From Dasyornis broadbenti (Eukaryota > Chordata > Aves > Passeriformes > Dasyornithidae): 64,000 nucleotides of DNA. A program made the position numbers and the translations under genes. Where the stretch lies: positions 496,001-560,000 of the forward strand of contig VZRN01001189.1 of assembly GCA_013397935.1 (NCBI GenBank). Direction: 5' to 3'. The notes beneath the pieces were generated by a model that was not told the origin of the DNA, did no database searches, and saw only the letters and a list, made by a program, of their open reading frames with translations. Shown here in pieces: positions 1 to 13,351 of this stretch (position 1 is the first letter of the stretch; every line of letters starts with the position of its first letter).

Positions 1-3000
1 TTTCCTGAGCCTCTTTTTCTGGTGGTGGCAGTTGTCTGGGGAGATAAAAACTACACAGACTGACACAACTGCTGATATGAAGAGACTTTCGATGGCTCTC
101 TCACCACTGCTGTAATAAAATGAAGAAGTACTGAGGCCAGGATATTTTGTAGCAGATGTCCAGTAAGTAAAAGAGCTGCCCAGAGTAAGCAGGCGAGTGC
201 TACAAGTTTTTAGAGTTTAAGAGGTGTTGGTTTAGGAAGAGGTGACTGGTTGGTTGCTACATTGCAATATGTTTTTGTACTAGTGGAAGTCCTGAACTAG
301 GTCTGCTCATTCTGAAAATGTGATGAATACTGTTATGGAAAAGCTTACTGGTGCTAATGTGAAAATACTGGGTACTTGCACAAGTGAGCACTGTTATGTG
401 TTCATTCTAACGTATCCAGAGGGACTCCCTGATGGGAAAGTGCTTCCCTGCTCAGCAGAGATTGTTAGTATTTATTTAGCTTCTCTCCTCAAAGTGATCT
501 AAAACTGGGCAGACTCAGTTGCTCGAGTTGAAAGGACTGACTGTTGTTTTATACTCAGTGCTGGGGTGTGTCAGCCACATGGTGCTTGGCAATAAACATT
601 ACTGATTTTGACATCTGTGGGAAAAATCAATGGAACACCAAGTATTAATTCACTCAGGTACTTTAACAAATGTACCCTGGAGTTGTTCAATATGCTCTGG
701 TTTGCTATGATGAATCTTAGAATTAGGCTGGCCCAAACCTTATCAGTGTTATTAATAGCACTGCATTAATATTGTGTGTACAATCAGGGGTTGCCTAATT
801 TAAAGACATGCTGGAATAATGTCAATTAATTCTTACCTTACTGGCTGATGGCACTCCTTAATTCCAATTTGTCCACGTAGTGTGTCACTGTTTTGCAAAT
901 TAGGGATTCTGGGATATTGAGTTTTGATGCTGCCAAAATTTACCTCAAAGACATTGAGATTCACTGTAATTAAACGAGCAAGGAGGCAAGCATCCTTCCT
1001 GGATTTTTCTTATTTTCTAACATCTTTTCTACATTTTGGAAGTCAGATTTAATTCTTATTTTTCAAATGGTGGCTATGAATTCTTATTCTTGCCAGGAAT
1101 GTAAAAGTAATGGGTTCAGGTCTTAAACATTTGTTCTCCTGTCAAGAACAGCTTCTCTAAAATCATTCCCCCTAGAGAAAAATATGAATAATCTTAAAGA
1201 AGAAATGTGTAGGCGGAAGAGAGCGGCTAAATAAGTAGTCCTAAGAAAGAGAAACAGTGAGCTGCAGCCTTCAACAGCTAGAAAAAATATATCTTATATA
1301 GACACTAACTATGGTTTTCTATTCAAAGAGCTGGAGGGAGAAGAGAGCTAAGGCTATAGAAAAATTATTTCCTCAGAGGCAGAGTCTGCAGGATATAGCC
1401 TGTTGCCAGAGTTAAAGGGAAAACTGAAAAATCTCATGTTTGATTCAGAAGTTGCTGAAAAGAAGAAAAAGAATAGCTTTGGATGTAGGGTCTTTTCAAG
1501 AACTCATTTGTTAACTTCCAACTGTTCTTGAGAATAAGGCACTGACCCCATCCTGTCAGCCTGTGGTGGGCTTGATCTGATCCTAAGGGCATTAAAATAA
1601 ACCCTTTCCCTGGTTTTACCCGGACCACATCTCAAAGCCAGAGCAGTCAATCATTCTGCATTTGCTTCCCTTCGCTGGAGAAGAACTCAAATCCAATTTA
1701 ACCCAATTATTCTGTCGGGCCAGGTTGTGCTGCTGTGGTGCCTCCGGGTGTGTTCCAGAGCGGAGCGCGTCAGAGCCGTGTGAGCCGTGAGCTGAGCTTA
1801 CGTGAGCAGGGCTGGGAAGGTGAAGTCAGTGGCTGGGCAGTGCTTCAGCAACATCAGGAATTCAGGTGCTATTTGTGATTTTCTGCATGATTGTGGTGCC
1901 TTAGCAGAGGACAGAGCCCTGGTGACACCAGTATGTAATTAGAGAGGTGGCTCAGAAGTGGCTCAGCACACTAATGACAAATGCTGTAATTGCTGAATTC
2001 ATCTTCCCGGTTGACCAGTAAGGCAGTTTGAGATGGCACATTACAAGTAAGCCCCCAAAAAACAGGCTGTTAGTAAGAGAAAAACAGCTTGCAAAATGCC
2101 ACAGACAATAAAACCTTTATTTCAGAAGCAAAAAGAGGTTGGGAGTTGATGTGTTCACTTGGAAACTAAGCCAGTGAGGATTTGCATGTTAAAATAAAAA
2201 TAAATAAAAAATAGCAGAACATTTAAAAGAAGCTTATTTCTGTAATAACGTAAAATGTTAAGCACAGATTTACAATCATAAATAAGAACTCAAGTCACAA
2301 AATGGGTAGAGACATTATACCAGCAACATTAAGTAGATGAAATGGCAACAGTCAATCTAATAAATAGTTTTCCTTTGCTACCTCTGAAGCCTAAGAAATT
2401 GTACTGCCTTAGGGACATGCTCAAAAATAATTCAGAGACGTATCTGCTCTGCCTTCCTGCAACTGCCAAAATGCACCATCTGAGGTCACAGCACCAAACC
2501 ACTTTTCACTCTTGCCCTGGCCATTGCACACATGGCAAAATTTCAGCTTTTAAAGGACAACAGAAATGATGGGAAAAATCTGGTGGCAGCAACCAGGGAA
2601 TTCATCCTGCTGAAATCAATGGCTGTTTGAATTATAGTTGCTAAATTTATCTGCCTACTCCAGGAATTTCTGAAACTTACTTTCTTTAATCCAACTCCTT
2701 TTTAACCATCTGGGTGCTGGTTTGCCACCCTATTTCCTCCAGAGGAAAAAGAACATCCCATCGTTGCTCCGGAGTGGTGGAAGCACTGATCATTTTGTAG
2801 CTCTGCGGGGACATCTGTTGTTGCATCACTCACTCTGTGAGTTAGTGCCAGCAACAGCTCAGGTCAGATCCTCTTGTTCTCTTCTGGAAAAAACCAGCTT
2901 GGAATGCTAGTTCTGATTATCACCTATTGCCAAACCAAATCCTTTCTTTTTTTTTTTCTTCACCCTCAAGTAGCAGGCACTGACAATTTCCAGTTACCTG

Positions 3001-4280
3001 GAAATCGCATCTTTGTGTGAGTTTGGAGGGAGCACAGATAAGAGCTAAGGAGGGACCAGGAGCAGAGTGCTGGTGGTGTGTGTGATGCATTGGCAATCCG
3101 TGAACGCTTTGCTGTAATGACAGAGTCATTAAAACTTGAAATTTTAGGGCTCAGTTCCGCAAAGGTTGTGCTGAAGTCCACTGCTGAATAGTTGAGCATA
3201 TGCTTACATCCCTGGCAGGCAGCAAATCTGAGTCTTCTTCTTCTAATCTGAGTTTTGTGCTTTGGCAAGTGGAGCTGGAGAGCTCATCTGGGGACTCAAA
3301 ACCAAAATACCTCCCTCTCCATCCAGGGCTTTGAGACACCATTTTATAGTACAGTTCATTTAATGAACGGCAGGCAAACCTCTTCTTTGGAAATCCATTT
3401 GTATGAAAATAAACAAACTTGGATTTTTAAATTATTATTATTTTTACAATTTCACTGTAAATCTGTATTTCCTCCTTCTTTCCAAAAACTCGTATGCTAA
3501 GGGGTTTTTTGACAGAGTCTGCACGTGCCTGCAGTACCTTGTATTGAGAGAGTACCTCTCCATTTAGAGGGCTGGGCCGTGTTGGATGAGAGTGCTCTTC
3601 ATTTTACTTAAGTAAATTATACCTCTGGTTTCTGTAACAAAAGGCTAATTCTGCTCTGCTTGAGGGAGAGAGGAAGACATCTTAAATCAGTGCAAAGCAC
3701 CATCAATCTGGCTCTTGTCATCTGATTCAGTTGTTCCAATAGGTAGTGAGGACCAGGATCCCAAGTTTATGACTCTGGAGCTGCCTGGAGTAGAGGAATT
3801 CTTCATTGTCGCCCTCAGGTGCTGCAATGGCGAGTGTGCTGTGAGAGACCAAGCCCTGTCAGGTGCTGTGGTGGTGTCCTCAGTGGCACCCTCCCTATGC
3901 ACATAAGGTGTGAGGGATTTCCATCTGGCACCTGCTGTTGTCCTGCCAGAGCCTGCATCGCTGAAATCCACTTTGGGGGGTTGGTATGGGATGTGTTAAG
4001 CTTTGTTCAGGCTCTTCACCCAGGAGAATGAAAGCAGAAATCCTGAATGGGGAAGCATCCCATACCGTGTTACTGCAGGAACTCTGCTTGCCAGCAGCTG
4101 ATATCGGCAAAGTAGACAGAGAAAGGTCTAAGGCAGGTTTGAGCAGCTTTTATACATAATAATATGGCAAAATTAGTAAGCAAACTGCGTTTATTTTACA
4201 GATATTGTGTGCCAGCTTGCTATAATTCCAATTGGGGTTTTTTTGTTTTGCTTTGGTGGGAAGGGGGGGGTGGTATTCAT

Positions 4281-4310
4281 TTGTTTGTTTATTTGTTTGG
4301 GTTTTTTCCA
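4281..4310. repeat. GTTT-rich simple repeat
   Basis: A short run of imperfect TTTG/GTTT units, just after a G-rich stretch (about 4260-4271). It is low-complexity DNA with no further content. Confidence 0.6.
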
Positions 4311-6839
4311 CATGGAGCTAATTCAAGTGAAAGCAGCTAACAAGCCTTTGGAGACATGACCAGAGCTGGAACACTAGAACATGTTTTATGTTGCAGAGAC
4401 AATGCTGTTTCAGTGAAATTCTTTTCTCCTTTTGCAGTGCCTCATTTAGAACAAGTGAATGTTTTCTGTTTCAAAGCCTGTTCCGAATTTGCCTGATTTT
4501 TCTCTCATGTAAAATCACCTCTAAGTCCACATGGGTTTCGTTGGAGAAATTAAAATTGTTCAAGAGAGGTAATTTAGGGACATCCCTACCCATTTACAAA
4601 AGCAACATGGATATGAGTTTAAAGGGTTCCCAACACAATGAGGTGCTGCATAGCACACATATACAGACACAAGCCTTCGATTTTGGATATTTTATCGTGT
4701 TTGCCCCAGGCAGGCTACTGAGGTATCCTGAAGAGCTGGAGCAGGTTTTCCCAATATAATTTGTTGAGCTTTTAGGCTTGGAATTTCCCTCTCTTCTGCA
4801 GTGACATGCTGTGGATTTTGCCTGCACTTGGCAGTAACGCTTCTGTTCCCGATTGACAATGGAGCCACTCTAGAGCAATATTGCAACTCATCTGGCATGC
4901 TAAAAGTGACCTGAGAAGCTTTGGGAAGCTCCTAAAGTGCTCCTAGCAGGAACTAGATCCACTCCAGAGAAGAGTGTGAAATTGCCAATGAGAAATTATG
5001 GGAAATATCACCAAGGAGGAACTAAGAATACTAAATGAGCTGTCCTTCACAGCATAATATTAAAAGTTTACTAATATAACCTGTCCCCTCAGCAGCAGTA
5101 ATGGCAGACATTTTCACGTCTGGGTATTTTAAGTGGTGTCACTACCTGTTAGTAGCGTATTTGTCACTAGAGATAATGGGCCCCCATTGCTGTGCTGCAG
5201 TGTTTGATGATTAAAGGAACATCTGTTTGACATTTGCAAAAGGCCCATGTACGTGGATAAATTTATTTACTTTAAGGTAAGGAATAAAAGGAAGACCATT
5301 GCATATTAAAGCTTATCCTGACACTCTCAGGAGTGCCTGAGAACTTGTGCCTGTGCAATACCTACTCTCCAAAGGCATCCCCCAACTGAAAGGTAAAAAA
5401 CCACAGAACTCAATGTATTGCTTGGCTCAGCGTTCAAAAGCAGTGCCTTGTATCCCAAATGAATTTGTCTGGCTTCAGTTCCCAGCCATCAGTTGTTCTT
5501 GTATAATTTCTCTCTCTCTGCTGGACAAGAGAGACTCTAAGTACCCGGTGTTTGTTTTCTCCCCAGGAAGTGGTTACGCTGTATAAACCAGTCACTTGTC
5601 AATCTTCTTTTTTATAAACTAAATGTCTTGAGATTTCTGTAGTCTCACTATATGGAATTTTTCATACTGTGCAGTCAAGGTTTTGGGGCTGTTTTCTGTA
5701 TTTTCTCAAGTTTTGTTTTCTGAGGCAAGACAAGAACACACTGTGTACTAACCCAAGGTCTCACAAGTATGAATATACCTTCCTGCTTCTTGTTGCCCTC
5801 TGGTATTCAAATTTAAGGGATAAGTTTCCATTTTCATACAGCTAGGATAATACTGGGAGCTGGTAGGTCTGTGTTCATATCTATGTAATGTAATGCAGAT
5901 CCTTTCTGGTATCACAGAGGCATTTCCCCATCCTGCAAGTAGATTTGTATTTCTTATTTCCAAAGTCCTTGGACTTGGCTAAATTAAAATTTAATTAATT
6001 GAACTGCGAATAGCTTGCCAACGATCCCCATCATTTTGGCTGGCTCCTCATGATGTGTCACTGAGCCGCAAGTTGTCACCTGCCGATGTGTCAGCACATG
6101 ATCTTGTCTTTGCTCGCAGGCCATTGATGAAAACAATAGCACAAGCACTGCTTTTTGCAAGCCCTGCTGTGGGGCACCCACCCCTCAGGCTCAGTCCAGG
6201 CTGACAGCAGTCATGCCCATGGCTGACACCCCCTTCGCTATGATTTGTACAGCTCTGTCTACGCGTTGTAAACCATTAAAAAGTTCTTTTCTAGACACAG
6301 TTTTGCTCTTGGCTTTTGCGTTTTACTGAAAGAGGAGAAACAGTGGAAGTCCAGATTTTCAGAGCCTCATGCATTTTGGAGCAGAGGTTCTTCACAGTGA
6401 CACGAGTAGGCAGACCTGTCTCATGGATTTTTGAAGATCTCTTGTATTCCTGTTTCAGGAGAATGAGTGGATGACAAATAAGTCAAAGCAGCTCACCAAC
6501 CCTGCCATAACATAACTGCTTGTCTGACAAAAGTTACAGAATTTAAGAGTTTTGTTTCACAGCTGGACTGTTAATCTCATTATTATATTCACTTGTCAGA
6601 GCATGTTAATACAACCAAGTGAAAAATGATCCTAGACACATCCTATTGAATATTTAAAATGAAGAATTAAATGTGACTTTCAAGGCATCTAAAATAAGTG
6701 ATGCTAAATCATGGTGATCTTTAAGGAAGGGTTGGTTACCTAATATGTATTCTGAAAGTGCTCTGAAATACAAATCAAAGAAAATGCAGTTAGAAATCAA
6801 TTGAGTAATGAAAAGATATTATGATCTTCTTTTAAATCT

Positions 6840-6842
<3 letters not shown>

Positions 6843-6910
<68 letters not shown>
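6843..6910. repeat. Uninterrupted 68-nt poly(T) run
   Basis: The sequence shows 68 consecutive T bases, bounded by CC on the left and GG on the right. It could be the poly(A) end of a minus-strand retroposed sequence, a microsatellite-like homopolymer, or an assembly artefact. I found no target-site duplication and no recognisable element to its right. The flank does contain a 10-bp palindrome, GGGATATCCC, near 6930. Confidence 0.9.
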
Positions 6911-6911
<1 letters not shown>

Positions 6912-9535
6912 GTATCCTTTTTGTTAGGGATATCCCTTAAGGATTGAAGTGGAATAGGAATTCTGCACATAAAAAAATGTAAGTGAAAAGCTGGTCAAGA
7001 GAACTATGCAGGCAGGAAGAAATTCAGAGATTAAAAACTTTGCTGATAAGACTGTGTTGGGTTTCTGTGCTGTGTCCCTGAAGTTAATGGGAACTTTGCA
7101 GCTACATTCTGTAAGTGCTCAGACTTAGCACACAAAGGCCCTGCTCATCCATATGATTGTTTCTTTTTCTCCATAAATACTCTAAGTCTTTTTAGATAGC
7201 AAGATCCAGGTGTTTAACAACTTCTAAAGCCATCAGTAAAAACACATACCCAAATGAACGCAGGCTCACTGGAGACTAGTTTGTTGTAGTCAGTGAGTAC
7301 AGTCCTTGAAAATTACATTCGCTTTGCTTCCAGCTGAGTAACAACAGGCCAGGTCTCGTCTGCCTCATGGATTTCAGTGGGGCCACTGATGCAGATGAGC
7401 AGGAAGGCTGTGACAGAGTACATTTGGATGTAGTGTACAGTGCTTGGGTTCTGAGACACTGAAAAGAGGATCCTTCCTCTAATGCAATAATTCAAACCTG
7501 TACATCTTCTCTCTGATGGCATGTGTAGGGCTCAGCAGGAGGAGGTAAATAATCTCACTTTCAGTGCCATTGTCTGAGTGGCAGGGGAGTGGAGCCTTCC
7601 TCTGGGCAGGCTCCCTGCTTTTGAGCAGCACAGAGCTGAGGCAGCCTGGGGCACTGGGACACTGCAGCCCCCAGTGAAGAGCCTGGGAAGTCCAGGGTGG
7701 GCACAGTGAGTGCTTCTGCTGGAGGCAGCACAGATTTCGGGAAGGTTCATACAGAATTAGAGCTAATAAGCCCATCGGGATGTAAATGATTCTGCTCCAC
7801 AGCTATCCAGGCTTCAGAAGAGCTTCCATCACTGTGTCTTGCTGTTATCCATCAGGCCATGAGACACACACATCATCTTTCTGGGCTTTACTTGTGTCCT
7901 TTCTTCAGTGGAAAACTGGAATTACCAGTATAAGTGCATTGTGACTTTCCCAGATAAAACATACATACACACATATATTTAGATATTTGTATTATTTATT
8001 GCTACCTTTTGTAGGCAGAGCCATTTGAGATAAATCCTTTACCACTAATTTAATCCACAATTCCACATTGGTGGTCTTTTTGGCATTTGGTTGTAACTCT
8101 CATGGTTGAGTTTCCCTTCTTTCCCTTGCCCCTTGAGTACCGGTGTGTACCCACGTGATCTGCTGTACATCTGTTTATGAAGGTACATCAGCATAGTGAA
8201 GTATCTGTACAAAATAAAGTTATAAATTAAAGGAAACATCAACTCTTTACTGCAATTCCATTTTCCAGGAAAGTAAATGCAGTGAAATAAATGCTTAATG
8301 AAGGGTTTCTTCAAATTGGCAAGATGGTCCTGGGAATATTCATTATCATTTCACTGAAGGTTGCATGTCCAACTTCCGTTTTGGGGTGCCCAGGTCCTCC
8401 TTTCATCACATTTAATGCTTTTGGTAATCAGCCATTAATTAAAATGTCATGGCTTCCCAGCCATAACGCAGCAGTGGTTTGGTGCAGCCCCACTCTTGCA
8501 GGAAATGTGCAGGATGGATCAGCCAAGTGTTCGGTTCAGGTCAGTGCTAGCCCGTGCTCGCCCCATCACAGCGTGCCGGGGGCTGGGAGCAGCGTGAATA
8601 ATTCAGGGCTCCGCAGGGCTGTGACGGGAGCTTTTCCGGCCGTGCCTGGACAGATGGAGAGCAGGGAGCATGCGAGAGATCCGTGCCAAGGCTGGCGCTT
8701 GGTTGCCAAGTCTCATGTGAAGTAGGGCTGTGCAGCTGAAATAGAGACATGAATTATAGTTTGTTAATGCTCATTAAAACTTTTGGTGCTTGTAGTCCCG
8801 CTGAGATGAAAAATTCCAGAGCAAATGGAAATCCCTAGGAACTCACCATGTTTTCTACAAAGGTCGCCTTCAATCTCTGGCTTTTACATTTGCCTTCTTT
8901 CCCAAAAATGTTTAATTGTCACATGTGTGATGGCTTCAGGCTTCAGACTGACAGGAAGTTGAGACTGAGTCTTTAAGTGTAAACAAACCCCTCACTTCAG
9001 GAACAAACCTAAAATTATTTCTATTCATTCCACTTCATGGTGCTACAACAGTTTTTAGTAGGTACAGGGTAGTTTGACAGATTGTGATAAAAGCAGTGAT
9101 AAGTGTATTACTATTTATACTGTAAAACTGACTAGATAAAAACCTAGAGCATTGTCCTAATCTGACTTTCAATACAGAAATCCTCTGTTCTTTAAGCCTC
9201 TTTTGGGGGGATTCTGGCTGGGAACAGAGCTCTGTTTTTATAGGCAAAGTGCAAGATTCTCCCCAGGCAGGGGCAGAGGGCAATGAGGGATGCAGGAGGA
9301 CACTCATGAATTGATGGCTGGCAGAAGGGGCAAAGCTCTGAAGAAGCTGATAATCGAAAAGCCTCAAATATGTTGGAAGAAAATTTTCTCTGTTTTTTAC
9401 CTTTGGGCTGTTGGTTGCACAACCCAAAACACACACTGTTTTGCCCAAGGTGGGATTCCAGCACTCAGCAGTTTGGGGTGAAATCCAGACACTTCTTTCC
9501 TTTAAGCTGAATTCCTCAACTTTAAGATACTTAGG

Positions 9536-9551
9536 AAAAAAAAAAAAAAAA
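9536..9551. repeat. Poly(A) run
   Basis: Sixteen consecutive A bases. On the opposite strand they create a phenylalanine run inside a chance reading frame. No element boundary was recognised. Confidence 0.7.
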
Positions 9552-11946
9552 CAAACCAGGTTGGCCTTGGAGAACATTTAGATCCCAGCAGTCATGGTCT
9601 GATCTAATGCAGATAGATCCAGAAGCAGAATAAGTGATAAGGCTTGTGGAGTTTGTGCAACTTCACAAAGATGTGCCCTGTGGTAGGTCTGTGGTACAGA
9701 GGGAAAGCATGATTTTCATTTTATTGATATTGCTTCAGGTTAATCAACTTCTTCTGGTAGACAGTAATGGAAAAAATTACCCTGAGAATAATTCTTCAAA
9801 TGTATCAGAAAGTTTTGCAAGTAAAGCAGTGGATTTCTTTAAGAAGTGTGATGCATAACCAGGAGGAGCAATTATTTCCCAATTTGATTTGGGAGCTCAG
9901 ATGCAACGGAGATCATCATCAGTGGCAGAGAACTTGTCAGAGCTGCTTGTCCATTTTAGCAGCTTATGAAGCTAAGTAGCCTTTCAGGCCATTGAAATGA
10001 GCTGGATCAAAAGAGAATGTTGTGTTTTACACACAGAAACACTTTGGAAATGTGCACTATGTGTGGTGTCCAGGGATGACTTCAATCCCTTGCTTTTTCT
10101 TCCTTTGTTGTATATGTTATATGGCAACAAGTGTAATTTGAAATTGGCTCTGCCTTTTAATCTAAAAGGAATGAGGCTTTCTTGGCTGCTGATGCTGGCA
10201 TAGCTGTGCTTCTGTGCAACTTGTACTAAGCACAATTCTACAAAGCTTTTCCTATGAGGTATAGTGAGGTTTTGTTTTGTTTTTGAAGTCCATGCACTGC
10301 TTTTCTATTGCACTTCTGAGATTTCTGTTTTCTGGTATTCAAGACTCAATTCAACAGCAATGCCTCCCACCAAAGCTACAGAAATGAACAATTATCTAGC
10401 TACTGTGACAAATATTTTACAGAGGCATGTATGTTCCAAACAGACATTTTAATCCTCATGGAAATCTACCCAGTAGAGTTCCATATTCTAGAAATATTAC
10501 CATTTTTATACAAAACAAGCTATTCTTTTGTATTGCTGTTCTGCAGAGTTCCTTGGCAGGGAACAATTGTGTGTTCAGTAGGGAGGCTACAAATTGAAGC
10601 TCCAGGCCAGATTTTGAAGTACTTTGTGTTTACATTTCATAAAGGCAATGTGTTGACTTTGGGTTTTGACAATATATTGGAAGACCTTCAGATACAGGAG
10701 ACTGCAGTGAAATTTCCTCAAAATGGAAGTTGCAATTTGCTGCTTTACGTTGTATTAAGTTCAGTGAAAATACACAGAACAGCTGTCTTTGATGCCAATT
10801 CTGCTGGAATTCACCAGTGAGATATTATTACAAATTGCTCTTAAAAATGCTTTATCAACTGCCTGTCTGCCCATACTAGCTAGGAGGAGAAACCATTGCC
10901 CATAGCTATGTCTGGTAGGGAAAAAACTGGTGTTTTGGGGACCAAAATTTTCTATAATATGTATCAATTTCTCCAATTTGCCGCCCTACTTCTGCCAACA
11001 GGATTTGCCAGTGGATCAGGTCTCGTCTTCCTTGGCTCATGAGTGAGAATTAGAGCTCTGTAAGGCACAGGGAGAGGTTTGGTGCTGGGCCATGAGGGCT
11101 CTCCAGTGCTGGAAGTAAAGCCAAGGTGGGACAGAACAGCCCACAGCCTTTGTTGTCAAAGAGGAGCTGGTGTCAGGTGAAAGTTACATCCCAGACTGGA
11201 AAACGTGATGGAGAATCACAGACTTGCCACCTCCTCTGCCATCCCTTTTACCAGGATAGCATCATCTGCCTGATGGCCTGGCAAACATTTAGGGAAATTT
11301 ATTTAGGTAGTGTAACCTTCTAAACTGCCAGGGAGTCATGGATTTTAGGAGGATCATTATGATTCTGGCCACAACAAGATGTTAAATATGTTTGCAATGA
11401 TAACTTTGTGCCCTTCTGAAATCAATACATGATTTCCTGTGGGATTCAATGTGAGAAACAGAAACTTCCAGGAGCATTTAGATATACAAATATTTGCCTA
11501 TGTGCAAACTGTAAATTGTTTGTTCCAAAGTTCCATTTGTCATTACCTTAGGCTAAACCAAATTGCAGAGGAGAGTAATTTATTACAGACATGATGTTTT
11601 GCGGCAGTTAAACCCATTTACTAGCAAATATGGAAAGCAAAATTCTGTAATTGCAAATGTCTTGGCACAGAAAATATCTAAAGGAAAACTAGTAAAAGCT
11701 GAGTAGTACTTGTTGTAAATAAATATGCATGATTGAATAATAAGTGAAGTTAAATTAGTGGGACCTCTCTAATTTAATCTCATTTTCCAGTAAAAAAAAA
11801 ACAAACTCTAACTTCAACTACCAGAACCAACTACTTTATACTGAGAAAAGACACTTAATACTCATTTAATCTGTGTTCAGATGAAAAGACACTCGCCTTA
11901 TTATTTTTAATTCCTTCATAAATTTGGAATGATATTGCTTTCATGA

Positions 11947-12046
11947 CCTTGTTATAATTAGCAGTAGCTCTTTCTTGTTAATGAGCTATTACCTGCAAAT
12001 CTGTATAATTCATCTGACATGCTGACAGCCTGACTAATTAACAAGG
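11947..12046. promoter_or_regulatory. Possible intronic cis-element: homeodomain-like motifs bracketed by an inverted repeat
   Basis: CCTTGTTATAATTAG at 11947-11961 and CTAATTAACAAGG at 12034-12046 are reverse complements apart from one inserted T. The 72 bp between them contains further TTGTTAATGAG and TATAATTC motifs. TAATTA cores are the usual contacts of homeodomain proteins, and such clusters are common in conserved neural enhancers. The regulatory reading is inference; the inverted repeat is directly visible. A decayed palindromic transposon is the alternative. Confidence 0.3.
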
Positions 12047-13334
12047 TTTGGCCAGTATCTGCAGCCCCCTGTAAAAGATTTTCTCCTCTGACACTAAAAA
12101 ATTTTCTCTGAGGTACCAGATATAAATATATCAAGCACTGTAAATGGTTTCTGCAAAGAGGTTACAAAATCACACTGCTGAGAAGTTTGTCTGTAACATT
12201 CATGTGGAATAGAGATTGTTTCCTAGAAGTCCTGTTTTGTACCATGTTTGTCCTGTGATTAAAACTGTGCTGACACCATGATATTTATACATTCCTGGCA
12301 ATCTGTAGCATGATTTCTACGTGGCTTGCAAAAATTACTTAAGAACAGAGGACGAACACCAGACTGTCCTGCATGAAGAAGCCTCTGGATCTCTCTGCTA
12401 TGTGTGGAAAACACATTTTTGAAAAAAAGTTTGCCTGTTTTCAACACAAACTGTACTGTTAAGTTTTAGGGCCTGGTCAATCAGTCCCCCAGAGTCTTCA
12501 TTTCTTACACTTCAGTGAAATTTGGATCTGGCCCTGGCCCTTCTTGGCTGCACATTGCTACCCAGCCTCTCTCTTTTGACTTTTCTGCACCCATGTAATT
12601 AACTAGAAATAGTTTCTCCACTTCTAGGAAGTATCTTTAAAATGGCATTAAGGCAGGTTCAGTAATGTACAGAAAGACACCTTGTAAAGTTACAGCTGCT
12701 CTGTGTGGATTTATTGATACCCGTGGCACTTTACTGTGACAGGACAAAGTCACTGCCTGAGGCAGTTTTCAGTCCAACACGATGTGATCTTCTGGATAAT
12801 GTGCGGTAATTTTGTGTGGTCCGGATTCAACACTCTGCCTCTCAGAGCTGGTGTGAAAATTAGACTTTTTTGGTTTTTGTCAAGCCATGAGAAACCAGAG
12901 GGACTGACTCGATAGAAAAGAAGAGGAAATTACAAATTCTGTCATCAGTGTAATGTTTGAGTGATGTGAAGTAAATAAAGCCTGGGACCACGCAATGAAC
13001 ATAGGGGAGAAAACAAAATACTGAATAGTTTCTCTTTATGTGGAGAGCATTCCTCCCGTGCGATGTTTGAGGGAGTGTGTGCATATCTCTGGTCTGTCTG
13101 GTGCTGCAGGGGCACAAGGAGGTTGTAGTAAAGTTGCAGACAATTCCAGCTCCCAAGCTCTTGGCTTCACACCCTTTGTTTTTTGGTGATGCTTTCTGTG
13201 ACTGTGTTTAGGATGTGTTGTGGGAACCGCCTCAGAAGTTGTCTGAGATGAATCAAGATCCAGTCACAAGAGGTGTTGTCCAAATACAGAAGAAGATGCT
13301 GACCATCACAAAAATTAATGAAATAATTTTTATC

Positions 13335-13351
13335 TTTTTTTTTTTTTTTTT
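13335..13351. repeat. Poly(T) run
   Basis: Seventeen consecutive T bases after TATC. It is low-complexity sequence in the intron with no element assigned. Confidence 0.7.

Noticed and set aside
8291..8725. 144-codon plus-strand open frame
   Set aside because: It overlaps a CpG-rich patch, is cysteine-, serine- and proline-rich without motif, and has no exon borders in a sensible phase with the gene.
9035..9577. 180-codon minus-strand open frame
   Set aside because: Its start includes a phenylalanine run encoded by a poly(A) tract, and the rest resembles no known protein. Treated as chance.
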